DNA of 64,000 nt, from contig NC_134398.1 in the NCBI RefSeq assembly GCF_050003625.1, forward strand, positions 26,443,211-26,507,210. The letters are read 5' to 3'. The notes below the pieces were generated by a model that was given only the letters and a program-made list of their open reading frames with translations, was not told the DNA's origin and did no database searches. Both the position numbers and the translations under genes were made by a program. Positions 21,918 through 33,394 of this stretch are shown here, piece by piece (the stretch's first letter is position 1; every line of letters begins with the position of its first letter). The stretch comes from Haematobia irritans. Lineage: Eukaryota > Arthropoda > Insecta > Diptera > Muscidae.

Positions 21918-23352
21918 TTCTATTCAATCATCCTCATCGCTACCACAGACTCGTAAGTAATACTACATCAATCGCCAACTGTGATTGGGGAAGCGTATCA
22001 GAAAGTACAAAATGTACATGAAGGTATTTTGCCATCACTATTTGTTACAAAAGCCATTTTATATTCTGTGAAACGCCAAGCGCAACTAGCTAATTATAAT
22101 TTATTTAAATAAAAACGAAAATGAAGTGCTGAAAACATTGTTATTACGCTTAAAATTGTAAAAGGTATATTGGTGAGCATTTTTCGAATTTCGTAATGGA
22201 GTAAAGTGATAGTTTTTCACATATTTTTTCAGATACGCTGCCTCCATCGAGAAACAAACTGGCTGATAGACGCTGCAACATGTAACTTGCTGCTTGTAAC
22301 TCAACATCATTCTTTTATTAATGCAAAAAAAATATGTTAAATGTGAAGTGATAGCGGTATAAATGTTATATTTAAAAGAATTTGTCAATGCTTAATCAAA
22401 AAAATAAACCTCGAAACAATCGTGTTTTACTTGACCATTGTGGTATTCTTTTACAACTATCTTAAAATGCACTTTTTCTAATAGTTTGAAGGGGCTCTTG
22501 TTGACGTCGTTTTAAATTAACTAAAAAGGCCCCTAATAATTGCACTTATTCGATGCCTTTTTGTAGTGACTTGGCGTGATACAACTTTTCAATAGTGACG
22601 GCGCTTTTCCGACGTATTTTGGATATCGTATTCGACTGTTTTCTACGTGTTGGGGATTCTCAGAAGCGCCATCAAATTAAAAAAATGTTGCACTGAAAAA
22701 AATATTGTCGTGGGGTCAAAGATTTCATGTCTTTAAAATACGAATACAAATTTTGCTTAGCATAGAAGACGCATTTCTCTAAAATAAAGATATTTTCCTT
22801 CTCCAAAAGTCGATAAACTTTTCAATGAAGTCGTATTGTCCTTATAATTAAGTGATATGACTTAAAAATGGGTATCTTAACATGAAAGAAAAAATTTATA
22901 GGCTAAGGTCAACTTGACTTTAATAATTCAGAAAAATTCTTTAAATTTAATGAAATTGTCTTTAAATTTGTTGTCTTTTTGCATCTTGACTACAAAGCAA
23001 AAAATCGTTCAAATACAGGACATGTTTTTCAAAACTTTATTTTAAAGAAGTTTTTTACTTCAAATATAGCATAATTTCTACTGGAAGTCGAGTCTTAATT
23101 TGGAAAATAAAGTTGCCGTTAACTCGTTTTTAAAGGACTTTGACAGCATATGAAAACAAAAGCTGAGAAAGCGAAAAATTAAAATTTGCTTCCTAGAAGC
23201 AAGAACACAAAACCTAAATTTAAAAGAGAATTGTGTCTTAAAAGTATCCTTACTTATATTCACCGCTTCTTTGGCTCGGAATCAATACCAAATTTTTTAA
23301 AGTAAAGACAAAATCTTTGGAACCGAGTATGCTTTTTTTTCAGTGTGGCAGG
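21918..23352 (+). mobile_element. Inverted-repeat element family F4 (copy a), split by a family N element
   Basis: The left part has the 'catcctcatcgctaccacag' and 'gtgaaacgccaagcgcaac' blocks; the right part has 'gcgacgtattttggatatcg' and ends 'aaaatgttg|tggcaggg'. Intact copies (58981-59739, 61094-61877) are 760-785 bp with CCCTGCCA...TGGCAGGG ends. This copy has lost its left terminal CCCTGCC. Non-coding. Confidence 0.6.
22691..23345. mobile_element. CAC-ended TIR element (family N), TG duplication
   Basis: 655 bp, from CACTGAAAAAAATATTGTCG to GCTTTTTTTTCAGTG. The flanks are TG (22689-22690) and TG (23346-23347); F4 copies at 59728 and 62184 show the empty 'aaatgttggca'. The duplication is therefore TG here, not TA. 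Confidence 0.8.
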
Positions 23353-23499
23353 GATAATTTTAAAATGTCTTGCCGAAATTTAGAGGAACAAGAAACTGCG
23401 CATTAATTGAGTTAATTTATCTGCTTTATATTGAACCGTTTTAATAAAGTAGCAGCGAAAATTTCAACTCGTAAAGCGAACATAGTACTTACTTTTAGA

Positions 23500-25505
23500 T
23501 TAGAACCATGGTGAAAATGTTACATCCAACATATAGTCCCCATATAAACCGACCACCCGATTTGGGGTCGTGGGCTTATAGAAATCGTAGTTTTTATCAA
23601 ATTTGCCTGGAATTTGAAATCTGGAGGTATTTTATGACCATAAAGAGGTGTGCCAAAAATGGTGAGTATCGGTCCAGGTTTTGGTATAGCCCCCATATAG
23701 ACCGATCTCCCGATTTTACTTCTTGGGCTTATAGAAACCGCAGTTTTTTCCAATTTAACTTAAATTGGAAATCTAGAGGTATTGTAGGACCACAAATACG
23801 TGTGCCAAAAATTGTGAGTATCGGTTCATATTTTGGTATAGCCCCCATATAGACCTATCTCCCGATTTTACTTCTTGGGCTTATAGAAACCGCAGTTTTT
23901 TTTTCAATTTACCTTAATTTGGAAATAGCGATGTACTTTAGAACCGTAAAGAGGTGTGCCAAAAATGGTAAGCATCGGTCTATGTTTTGGTATGGTCTCC
24001 ATATAAACCGACCTCCCGATTTTGGGTCTTGGGCTTATAGAAACCGTAGTTTTTATCCAATTTGCCTGAAATTTAAAATCTAGAGGTACTTGAGGACCAT
24101 CAAAAGGTGTGCCGAAAATGGTGCGTATCGTTCCATGTTTTGGTATAGCGCCCATATAGATCTCCCGATTTTACATCTTGGGTTTATAGAATCCGTAGTT
24201 TATATATAATTTGCCTGAAATTGGAAATTTATAGGTATTTTAGGACCATAAAGAGGTGTGCCACAAATGGTGAGCATCGGTCCATGTTTTGGTATGTCCC
24301 CTATATAGACTGATATCCCGATTTTACTTCTTGGGCTTCTAGAATCTGAAGTTTTTATCCAATTTGCCTGAAATTGGAAATCTAGAGGTATTTTCGGGCC
24401 ATAAAGAGGTGTGCCGAAAACGGTGAGTATCGGTCCATATTTTAGTATAGCCCCCATAAGAACGATCTCCCGATTTAACTCCTTGGGTTCCTAGAAACCG
24501 TAGTTTTTATCCGATTTGCCTGAAATCGGATTAAGTTTTTATCGGTCCATTTGGTAATGCCTCCATATAGACCGACTTCACTTCTTGAGGGTATAGAAGG
24601 CGCACTGATCATGAAAATTGATTGAAACTCATTGTAAAATTTCCAGATTTTACTTCTCGGGTGAAAATCTACAGATTTAAGATTTCAAATCAAGACGTTA
24701 TTTTATAATTTTCTTTCACAGTTACAAGAGATGTTAAAACTCAAACAAAAATGGTTCTTATAAATCCAGAATCTGATAGTCCTCATAGGTAAAATCATTG
24801 AATTTATCTTCGGGAAGTGTCCTCAAGTCCTCAAGCACTCCTGAAATTTCAAAGGAAATCTAATATTTGGTATGGCCCCTATATAGACTGATATCCCGAT
24901 TTTACTTCTTGGGCTTCTAGAATCTGAAGTTTTTATCCAATTTGCCTGAAATTGGAAATCTAGAGGTATTTTCGGGCCATAAAGAGGTGTGCCGAAAACG
25001 GTGAGTATCGGTCCATATTTTAGTATAGCCCCCATAAGAACGATCTCCCGATTTAACTCCTTGGGTTTCTAGAAACCGTAGTTTTTATCCGATTTGCCTG
25101 AAATCGGATTAAGTTTTTATCGGTCCATTTGGTAATGCCTCCATATAGACCGACTTCACTTCTTGAGGGTGTAGAAGGCGCACTGATCATGAAAATTGAT
25201 TGAAACTCAATGTAAAATTTCCAGATTTTACTTCTCGGGTGAAAATCTACAGATTTAAGATTCCAAATCAAGACGTTATTTTATAATTTTCTTTCACAGT
25301 TACAAGAGATGTTAAAACTCAAACAAAAATGGTTCTTATAAATCCAGAATCTGATAGTCCTCATAGGTAAGATCATTAAATTTATCTTCGGGAAGTGTCC
25401 TCAAGTCCTCAAGCACTCCTGAAATTTCAAAGGAAATCTAATATTTGGTTCATGGTGGTGGGTATTTAAGATTCGGCCAGACCGAACTTACTGCTGTATA
25501 TAATT
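23500..25505 (+). mobile_element. Helentron-like repeat, family C, tandem array
   Basis: Units of about 155-160 bp: 'agaccgatctcccgatttta', 'ttgggcttatagaaaccg', 'aatttgcctgaaat', 'ggtgtgccaaaaatggtgag'. It ends in the Helentron-type block 'catggtggtgggtatttaag', hairpin, then 'ctgctgtatata'. A 578-bp segment is duplicated in tandem (24291-24868 and 24869-25446), nearly identical, so the duplication is much younger than the units. Open frames here are artefacts of the repeat. Confidence 0.75.
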
Positions 25506-26230
25506 ATTTAATATATTATTGTAATTTTCTTTTAATTTTTACTTTGAATAGTCAAATTTGAATTTGACTGAATGGTCAAAACAAATGACTAACCGATGGA
25601 AAAATGTACTACGAGTACGTGCCTCTTTAGCGCTATACACTGGTTAGTTAAAGCTAACTCACTCACTTTTCTCTGAATGGGGCAGGAATATACAAAACAA
25701 AAACTGTGTTTGGTTTAAAAAAAAAATACTTTGGCCAAAATTTTTAAATCTATAAATTTCACTAGATCAAGAGGTACAAAAATATAACAGTAGACATTGA
25801 TTGTTGTTTTTAGTAGATTTTTTTCTATGAGCATATGCACTTTCGTCTGTGTTTGCCAAAATATCGTTCATTATTCACACTTATCATGGACCGCTTTTAA
25901 TACATTCCCTTTCCGTGATTTTTTTTACGAAAAATTAAAGGAACAATAATCATATTTAGCTCGCGTATTTTAATTTTAATTATACAATTCAATTACCAAC
26001 AATTGAATTTAGATTTTTTCAATGCAGCCGAATGTTTTGAGCCAACTTCTAAACACAACAGAACGTTTTTTCCGTTTAAAGTTCTTCGTTAAACTGATCA
26101 ATGAATGTTTAAAAAAAAGCTATAAATTTACGGCGTATGAAGCAACTTTGAACACTTTAGATTTTCTTCGACCTTATTAATACACATTATGTCACTACTG
26201 TGGTACAGGGTTTGATAAGTCTGTGCATTT
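25506..26230. repeat. Unassigned AT-rich stretch with one repeat fragment
   Basis: No gene is recognised. About 25745-25840 (gaggtacaaaaatataacag ... agtagatttttttctatga) is a decayed match to the insertion at 35759-36087. The rest is unique-looking AT-rich DNA. Confidence 0.4.
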
Positions 26231-26237
26231 GTATGTA

Positions 26238-26692
26238 ATGCTTAGTACTAAGTTCGTTTCTGCGAAAAACGAATATCTTCATCTATCTCCGTAAATAGGG
26301 TTTCAAACCCAGGGATGTTAACTTATTTATTCGAAATAATATGCCTGCCTATTTTTTCGTGCGAAAAATCCAGGGTTGTATAAATATGTGTTTGAAAATA
26401 CTCAAAACAAATATTTCGCATTTATTCCGCGCTAACGTTTTTTGTATGGAGTATAACAGTTTTTCGCGCGAAAATGTGATCTTAGTACTAGGCTTAACGC
26501 CAAAAAAGAGCAGCCGGTTTAAAATTTTGTTACCTAATGCTTAGTACTAAGTTCGTTTCTGCGAAAAACGAATATCTTCATTTATCTCCGTAAATAGAGT
26601 CTCAAACCCAGGGATGTTAACTTATTTATGCGAAATAATATACCTGCCTATTTTTTCGTGCGAAAACGTGATCTTAGTACTAGGCTTAACGT
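26238..26692. repeat. 'TTAGTACTAAG' element family, two tandem copies
   Basis: 26238-26500 and 26535-26692 both begin 'gcttagtactaagttcgttt' and end 'ttagtactaggcttaacg'. The second is shorter, lacking the 'caaaacaaatatttcgcat' interior. A third copy is at 7350-7609. Confidence 0.5.
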
Positions 26693-26774
26693 AGCATTAA
26701 CTGAGTTTTTTGAAAAGGTGGTAAGTTGATTTAACGATATTCGTCTGTGTGTTCATGTATTTTGGTATTTCAAG

Positions 26775-26980
26775 TACACTCAGAGGGGGAATATGATAAC
26801 CTAAAACATCTTTCAAGAGCAAAATATTATTTGTGGATGGGAAGCATAGAACATTTTTACCGCAAAAATTTTGTTTTCTCACGAAACATAAAATGGTTGC
26901 TTGCGAAGTCGAAGCAGACATTGATGAACATCGTATACGGAAGTTTCTACTAACTCAAACCGGGTATGGAAAATGCAGTA
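26775..26980. mobile_element. CAC-ended family M fragment
   Basis: Left end CACTCAGAGGGGGAATATGA preceded by TA, then 'tttcaagagcaaaatatt' as in the 16566 element. The right end is absent; mariner H2 begins at 26981. Confidence 0.5.
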
Positions 26981-28260
26981 ACAGGTTGGCTGATAAGTTC
27001 CCGGTCTAACAAAGAAAAACACATTTTTTTGTCAAAATTCGTTTTTATTATTCAACATAGTTCCCTTCAAGAGCGATACAACGATTATAATGACCTTCCA
27101 ATTTCGGTAGTACTCCTTCGGTTTTGCCTTAAAATAGGCCTCAGTTTCGGCGATCACCTCTTCATTGCAGACAAAATGTTTCCCTGCGAGCATCCTTTTG
27201 AGGTCTGAGAACAAGAAAAAGTCGCTGGGGGCCAGATCTAGAGAATACGCTGGGTGGGGAAGCAATTCGAAGCCCAATTCATGAATTTTGCCATCGTTCT
27301 CAATGACTTGTGGCACGGTGCGTTGTCTTGATGGAACAACACTTTTGTCTTCTTCATATGGGGCTGTTTTGCCGCGATTTCGACCTTCAAACGCTCCAAT
27401 AACGCCATATAATAGTCACTGTGGATGGGTTTTCCCTTCTCAAGATAATCCATAAAAATTATTCCATGCGCATCCCAAAAAACACAGGCCATTACTTTGC
27501 CAGCGGACTTTTGAGTCTTTCCACGCTTCGGAGACGGTTCACGGGTCGCTGTACACTCAGCCGACTGTCGATTGGACTCAGGAGTGTAGTGATGGAGCCA
27601 TGTTTCATCCATTGTCACATATCGACGGAAAAACTCGGGTGTATTACGAGTTAACAGCTGCAAACACCGCTCAGAATCATCAACACGTTGTTGTTTTTGG
27701 TCAAATGTGAGCTCGCGCGGCACCCATTTTGCACAGAGCTTCCGCATATCCAAATATTGATGAATGATATGACCAACACGTTCCTTTAAGGCCTCTACTA
27801 TCTCGATCAACTTCATTTTACGGTCATTCAAAATCATTTTGTGGATTTTTTTTTGATGTTTTCGTCGGTAACCACCTCTTTCGGGCATCCACTGCGTTCA
27901 GCGTCCTCCGTGCTCATTTCACCACGCTTGAATTTTGCATAGCAATCAATTATTGTTGATTTCCCTGGGGCAGAGTCCGAAAACTCATTATCAAGCATTA
28001 TCAAGTTTTTGCTTCCACCGTATTTTTTCCCTTCAGAAAACAGTATTTTATCAAAACACGAAATTCCTTTTTTTCCATTTTTTTCACAATAACAAAAGTT
28101 GCTTCACAAAAGACGCTCTATCTCACAAACTAATTGACTTACAGACGTCAAATTTTGACACGAATCATTTGAAGGTTGCTACTATATAAAAATAATATGC
28201 ATAATATGCATACCAGCGACGCCATCTATGTGTCAGGCCGGGAACTTATCAGCCAACCGC
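26981..28260 (-). mobile_element. Himar1-like mariner, near full length (copy H2)
   Basis: 1280 bp between TA dinucleotides (26979-26980, 28261-28262). The left end is ACAGGTTGGCTGATAAG; the right end has lost a base or two (...cagccaaccgc). The transposase runs from ATG at 28078 to TAA at 27048. The whole protein can be traced (MEKKEFRVLIKYCF..., VTMDETWLHHY, LFHQDNAPCH, LAPSDFFLF, ending in YVE-like residues in close copies). The frame is broken by extra T's near 27850, changes around 27900-28010, and a small deletion between the second and third catalytic Asp regions. It is the best-preserved mariner here but not functional as read. Confidence 0.92.
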
Positions 28261-28262
28261 TA

Positions 28263-28465
28263 CTATAGTAAATTTTTCAATACTTTTTTCACTATCGTAG
28301 TACCTCCGCGAACGATTTAATATCTTTTGTGTAGACATTTTGGAGCCACGTCAGATTTATGGTACAATAGTTTTGACAAAATATTTAAATATTTTGAAAA
28401 AGTCTTTAACAAACTTACTTGCTAATAGTCTTTAACAAATTTGACAAAACAGTCAAGTTCATTCG
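28263..28465. other. Unassigned sequence
   Basis: AT-rich, with a short local repeat of 'agtctttaacaaa' (28402, 28427). Nothing else is recognised. Confidence 0.3.
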
Positions 28466-28468
28466 GGT

Positions 28469-28815
28469 AAAGGGTGATACGGTCAAAATTTGGTCAAGGG
28501 AAAACGCGTGTAAATCGGTGAAATCGTTTATTTAAAAAATCAAATTAAATTTCTTTTTCAAGTTCAATTAGTATAAAATTCAGGAAAAATATTCAGTTAG
28601 GCTTTCGCTTTTCCAAATCCGAATTGCCGGGCCTCACGCTTGACACCTGCCATCAGATTTTGTACAGCCACCTTGTCCACCTTCTTCGCCGCAGAAAGCC
28701 AGTTTGCCTTGAACTGCTGCTCGTCCTTAGCAGTTTTTTTTGGCCTTCTTTAAGTTCCGCTTGACAATAGCCCAGTATTTCTCAATTGGGCGTGTTTGGA
28801 GGGTTCTTGTCCTTG
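28469..28815 (-). mobile_element. Tc1/mariner-type transposase C-terminal relic
   Basis: The minus strand from about 28810 to the stop at 28597-28599 reads NPPNTPN, then after a frameshift RPIEKYWAIVKRNLKK, and ends GFGKAKA. 'RPIEKYWA' is the block around the last catalytic acid in Tc1-type transposases. Beyond the stop, 28471 'agggtgatacggtcaaaatt' looks like the element terminus. It is a different family from the Himar1-like copies and is truncated upstream. Confidence 0.75.
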
Positions 28816-29465
28816 AAAAGATGATTTACATTGGGAAAAAGATGATTAAATTTGGAAGAGGAACATTTCCAAATGTTTTCTCCATAAGGAGTTAGAATAA
28901 AGGGCCCAAAATTGAGTTACCTCTCCCAGCCAGATCTATACTAAAGGCTGTGGAAAGGTTCATTCGCCCGAACCGAAACATGTACAGTCCAGGCGTGTAT
29001 AGATTTGTATCTGGCGTTTTCTTTTCAATGGCTCTATTAACCATGTTCCTTAATCTATATCTGTCCATAAAGCTCGAAAAATAATTGTATAATTAGATAT
29101 AATGCATTTGGACGTCAATAGCCTGTTTCGGTATCAGGCTAACATGAAATATAATTTTGTCAAAATTTTATTTTTTCAAAAATGAATTTGTATTTATCTT
29201 CAAAAAATTTATGAGGTACCATGAAGTAAAACTGTAGCTACTGTGATTACAATACTACGACAATCTTTGTAAGCGGATTAAAAAAAAAAAACTTAAAAAA
29301 CTATATTTAAAATTGACAAACAAAATTTTATTTTCATGAAAATTCAGTCTAAAGGAGCTGTTGACAATAATCTTCCAATGGATTTTTTGTTGAAATTTAG
29401 TAAAAAGTACTTTTTTGCAAATGCAAATGCACATAACATTATTTGGAAGAATAGGAAAGTCGCTA
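28816..29465. other. Unassigned AT-rich sequence
   Basis: No open frame or repeat is recognised with confidence. About 29060-29330 has runs of A and 'aaattttatt' resembling the 30-bp minisatellite but without periodicity. Confidence 0.3.
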
Positions 29466-29695
29466 ATAGAGTTTGTTTTGGTGGTCTACGGAGTTAAGCA
29501 GCATGAGGAAATCCTGCAAGAAGCTCTTTACGAGGACAAAGTCCACCAGAGATCCGGAGGATTGGGATGCTTACAAGATGAATCTGAGAGGATATAAGCG
29601 AGAACTGAGCGCTCAGCCCAACTCATGTAATGATTACTGTAGCAGTATTGAAAATACATTCGAGGCTTCCAGACTACCCTGGGCGTGGACATACA
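29466..29695 (+). pseudogene. LINE (jockey-like) ORF2 fragment
   Basis: The frame from 29473 includes SSMRKSCKKLFTRTKSTR and later CNDYCSSIENTFEASRL. This pattern (R/K-rich segment, KLF.R.K, YK.E, then C..IE.T.EASRL) is what I recall of the start of the reverse transcriptase region in jockey-type non-LTR retrotransposons. The preceding residues contain stops. About 220 bp remain. Confidence 0.65.
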
Positions 29696-29838
29696 TTTTG
29701 CCAGCGGCCATTTCCTATCGAGAAAATTGTAGAATAAATTGAATTCTAAATAGGTTCTAAAGTTTGGGTCTCTCAAATGTCCCGGACCTGATGAATTACT
29801 ACGGTGTAATTACACAGAAAAACAAAGTCTGTTGGAAG

Positions 29839-31733
29839 CCACCGTGGCGCAATGGTTAGCATGTCCGCCTTGCATACACAAGGTCGTGGGTTCGATTCCT
29901 GCTTCGACCGAACACCAAAAAGTTTTTCAGCGGTGGATTATCCCACCTCAGTAATGCTGGTGACATTTCTGAGGGTTTCAAAGCTTCTCTAAGTGGTTTC
30001 ACTGCCATGTGGAACGCCGTTCGGACTCGGCTATAAAAAGGAGGTCCCTTGTTATACCCTCCACCATAGGATGGGGGTATATTAACTTTGTCATTCCGTT
30101 TGTAACACATCGAAATATTGCTCTAAGACCCCATAAAGTATATGTATATATTCTGGGTCGTGGTGAAATTCTGAGTCGATCTGAGCATGTCCGTCCGTCC
30201 GTCTGTTGAAATCACGCTAACTTCCGAACGAAACAAGCTATCGACTTGAAACTTGGCACAAGTAGTTGATATTGATGTAGGTCGGATGGTATTGCAAATG
30301 GGCCATATCGGTCCACTTTTACGTATAGCCCCCATATAAACGGACCCCCAAAATTGGCTTGCGATTGCTCTAAGAGAAGCAAATTTCATCCGATCCGGCT
30401 GAAATTTGGTACATGGTGTTAGTATATGGTCTCTAACAACCATGCAAAAATTGGTCCATATCGGTCCACTTTTACGTATAGCCCCCATATAAACGGACCC
30501 CCAAATTTGGCTTGCGATCGCTCTAAGAGAAGCAAATTTCATCCGATCCGGCTAAAATTTGGTATATGGTGTTGGTATATGGTCTCTAACAACCGTGCAA
30601 AAATTGGTCCACATCGGTCCATAATTATATATAGCCCCCATATAAACCGATCCCCCGATTTGGCTTGCGGAGCCTCTAAGAAACGAAAATTTCATCCGAT
30701 CAGGCTGAAATTTGGTACATGGTGTTGGTATATGTTCTCTAATGACCATGCAAAAATTGGTCCATATCGGTCCATAATTATATATAGCCCCCATATAAAT
30801 CGATTCCCAGATTTGTCCTCCGGAGCCTCTTGGAGGAGCAAAATTCATCCGATCCGGTTGAAATTTGGAACATGGTGTTAGAATGTCATCTCTAACAAAC
30901 ACGCAAGAATTGGTCCATATCGGTCCATAATTATATATAGCCCCATATAAACCGTTCCCCAGATTTGACCTCCGGAGCCCCTTGGAGGAGCAAAATTCAT
31001 CCGATCCGGTTGAAATTTGCAACGTGATGTTAGTATAAGGCCGCTAATATCCATGCCAAAATTGGTCCATATCGGTCTATAGTTATATATAGCCGATCCC
31101 CAATCACACAAAAATTGGTCCACATCGGTTCATATTCATGGTTGCCACTCGAGCCAAAAATAATATACCAAAATTTTATTTTTATGGAAAACATTTTCAT
31201 TGTTATATCTATAGAAAATTTTGTCAAAATTTTATTTCTATAGAAAATTTTGTAAAAATTTTATTTCTATAGAAAATTTTGTAAAAATTTTATTTCTATA
31301 GAAAATTTTGTAAAAATTTTATTTCTATAGAAAATGTTGTCAAAATTTTATTTCTATAGAAACTTTAAACTTAATTATATACGTATTTAATCGGCCTTTT
31401 TTAGTTTGAAATATACTACGTATGGACTACCTCGTAATTTAGAAGACGGTGTTAGGAAGTTTTAAGATACCTTGCCATCGGCAAGTGTTACCGCAACCCA
31501 AGTAATTCGATTGTGGATGACAGTCTTCAGTAGAAGTTTCTACGCAATCCATGGTGGAGGGTACATAAGCTGCGGCCTGGCCGAACTTACGGCCGTATAT
31601 ACTTCTCATTGAGCTTAACATAGAATCGGGCAGCACTCCGTTATAAGAGAGAAGTTCACCAATATGGTATAACAATGGACTGAATAGTCTAAGTGAGCCT
31701 GAAACATCGGGCTGCCACCTAACCTAACCTAAA
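29839..31733 (+). mobile_element. tRNA-derived SINE, split by a Helentron-like copy
   Basis: The first part, 29839-30052, has the A box (TGGCGCAATGG) and B box (GGTTCGATTCC). The second part, 31617-31733, resumes exactly where the first stops relative to the complete SINE at 2941, and ends (cctaa)n. The break falls after 'ggtcccttgt' and before 'cattgagctt'. Confidence 0.88.
30053..31616 (+). mobile_element. Helentron-like repeat, family A (copy A4), complete
   Basis: 1564 bp with both ends defined by the SINE it interrupts: it begins TATACCCTCCACCATAGG and ends with the hairpin (about 31568-31592) and 'gtatatacttct'. No target duplication longer than one base is present, consistent with Helitron-type insertion. 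In order: GTCC-rich block (30187-30202), at least five units of about 150-175 bp, a 30-bp minisatellite (about 31170-31365), and the hairpin. No Rep/helicase coding, so non-autonomous. Confidence 0.82.
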
Positions 31734-31739
31734 ACTGAT

Positions 31740-32146
31740 GCTGAAATGAGCTAATATTTTAATTTATTTTTAAAATTTTGTAAGATATTTTCCCCAGCTC
31801 AACGATTTTTTCTTTATTCCAAGTATGTCTCAAAAATTTTATGAACTAAATGGCAGTATAATTTCAATGACATACAAATTAGTTAAATTCTAACTAAAAC
31901 AGAAGAAGTTTTTCGTACACTTCTCAAACAATAGTAAGAATGAACTACAGCGTGGTTAAAATGGGAATGATCTGGCGCCTAGGATTTTTCTTAATTTTTA
32001 GTTCATTTTTGCTTTTCGAGAAAGATACATTTCGAAAGAATATTTTTGTTAATTTAGTGAATCTCAAAATCTGGAATACAATATAGTTCAATTTTCGCAA
32101 GAAATTGTTAATTTTTTCCATAATGTAGTTTACATTTTTTTCTGTG
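31740..32146. repeat. Family L-like fragment
   Basis: The right end 'tttttttctgtg' plus TA (32145-32148) and the interior 'caaaaattttatgaactaaa' match the family L relatives at 32270 and 9060-9410. No clear left end. Confidence 0.45.
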
Positions 32147-32269
32147 TATAATCAGTGATTGGCAGAATTATACCGTGGTTGTCGGCAATATATAAAGGCT
32201 GTATCAAGTTAACATATTTCCAGGGAAGTGGAGGAAAACAAAGATCGTTTTAACACCTAAAGGTGTGTA

Positions 32270-32746
32270 CACCGAAAAAAAGTGAACTGTTTGATAGGAA
32301 GAATGAACTACCACGCACGAAAATTGAACTAAATTTTACTCCACATTTTGAGATTTCCACAAAGCGTTGTTAAAACCACGAAATTTTAATGCCCTGCTAT
32401 AACTGCAGTTCAAGAAATTACATCATCTCATAGAAGAAAAAATTAACTAAAAGTAAAGAAGAAAATCATTGGCGCCAAATCATGACCATTTTAACCATAC
32501 AGTAGTTCATTCTTACTATTTTTGGGAATCGTACGAACATTTTCATTTGTTTTAGTTCATATTGAACTTATGTGTACGGTCATTGAACTTTATACTCACG
32601 TTTAGTTCATAAAATTTTTGAGACATACTTAAAAAAAGTAAGATTTTATTAAGACGTGGAAAATTTCTATAAAAATAATAAAATTTAACTACAAGCAAAT
32701 AAGTTAAATTTAGCGTTAGTTTAACTACGGAATTTATTTTTCTGTG
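32270..32746. mobile_element. CAC-ended TIR element (family L relative), TA duplication
   Basis: Left end CACCGAAAAAAAGTGAACTG, right end TTTATTTTTCTGTG, flanked by TA (32268-32269, 32747-32748). 477 bp. It shares 'ttaaccatacagtagttcat' with 9120-9150 and 31930-31960. Confidence 0.65.
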
Positions 32747-32984
32747 TACTATGTTGGGTTTTCGAGTTGAAATCACTTTATTTTTGCGATTACTTTTCCA
32801 AAATTAATCAAAATTATAAATGAAAACAGACATATTCCTGTAAAGTCTTGCCGAAATCTAGAGGAGTTATTCTATCTGCTTTATAATGAACTGTTTCAAT
32901 AAAGTAACCGTGAAAATTTCAACGCAAAAAGCCAACTTAAAGCGGGAAAATCATTTCACTCGAGTGCGAAGGATTTCATTCCTT

Positions 32985-33260
32985 CTTAAGATCCTGGAGA
33001 GACTGATAGACATTTAACGACAACATGCTTACTCGAAGGTCAGGACTACTGAGACCGCGTTGCATGAACTAGTCAGATTTATTTAAAGTTCACTATCTTT
33101 CAATGAATACGCAATTGTGACTTTCCTAGCTAGACATAGAGTTCTCTGAATGTTGATCCAGGGATACTTAGGCTGTTAGACTGACTTCTAAGGATGAGAC
33201 GTATAGTAGCCACACTCTAAAGTGTGTGAACAGAGGCACACCCTTTAGATTACGGGCGGA
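32985..33260 (+). pseudogene. LINE reverse-transcriptase relic
   Basis: Broken frames read ...ETALHELV, then after stops SLSFNEYAIVTFLA and NVDPGILRLLD, then TEAHPL. This matches the order of the palm region in jockey/I-type reverse transcriptases (STETALHELV, FLDIEGAFNNV, RGTPQGG). The catalytic motifs are lost. It may come from the same element class as 29466-29695. Confidence 0.6.
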
Positions 33261-33394
33261 CCTGGAAAATTTTAACTTAATCAGTCTGCTAATGTTTTTG
33301 GCACAAACAGGTTGGTTCAACAGAAGGAATTATTCGGGTGGGTTCGTCGTTAAAAAAAAACTAGAAGTGCCAATATGTAATATATACTTTTAGT

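Noticed and set aside
23508..25271. Open frames with repeated IPKHGP / GTPLYGPKIP peptides
   Set aside because: The same explanation applies for family C units; frames shift between units and no start or splice context fits.
30123..31227. Long overlapping open frames with repeated peptides such as GAIYNYGPMWTNFC
   Set aside because: They appear in both orientations and in every family A copy, following the repeat period rather than codon use. They are translations of a non-coding tandem repeat.
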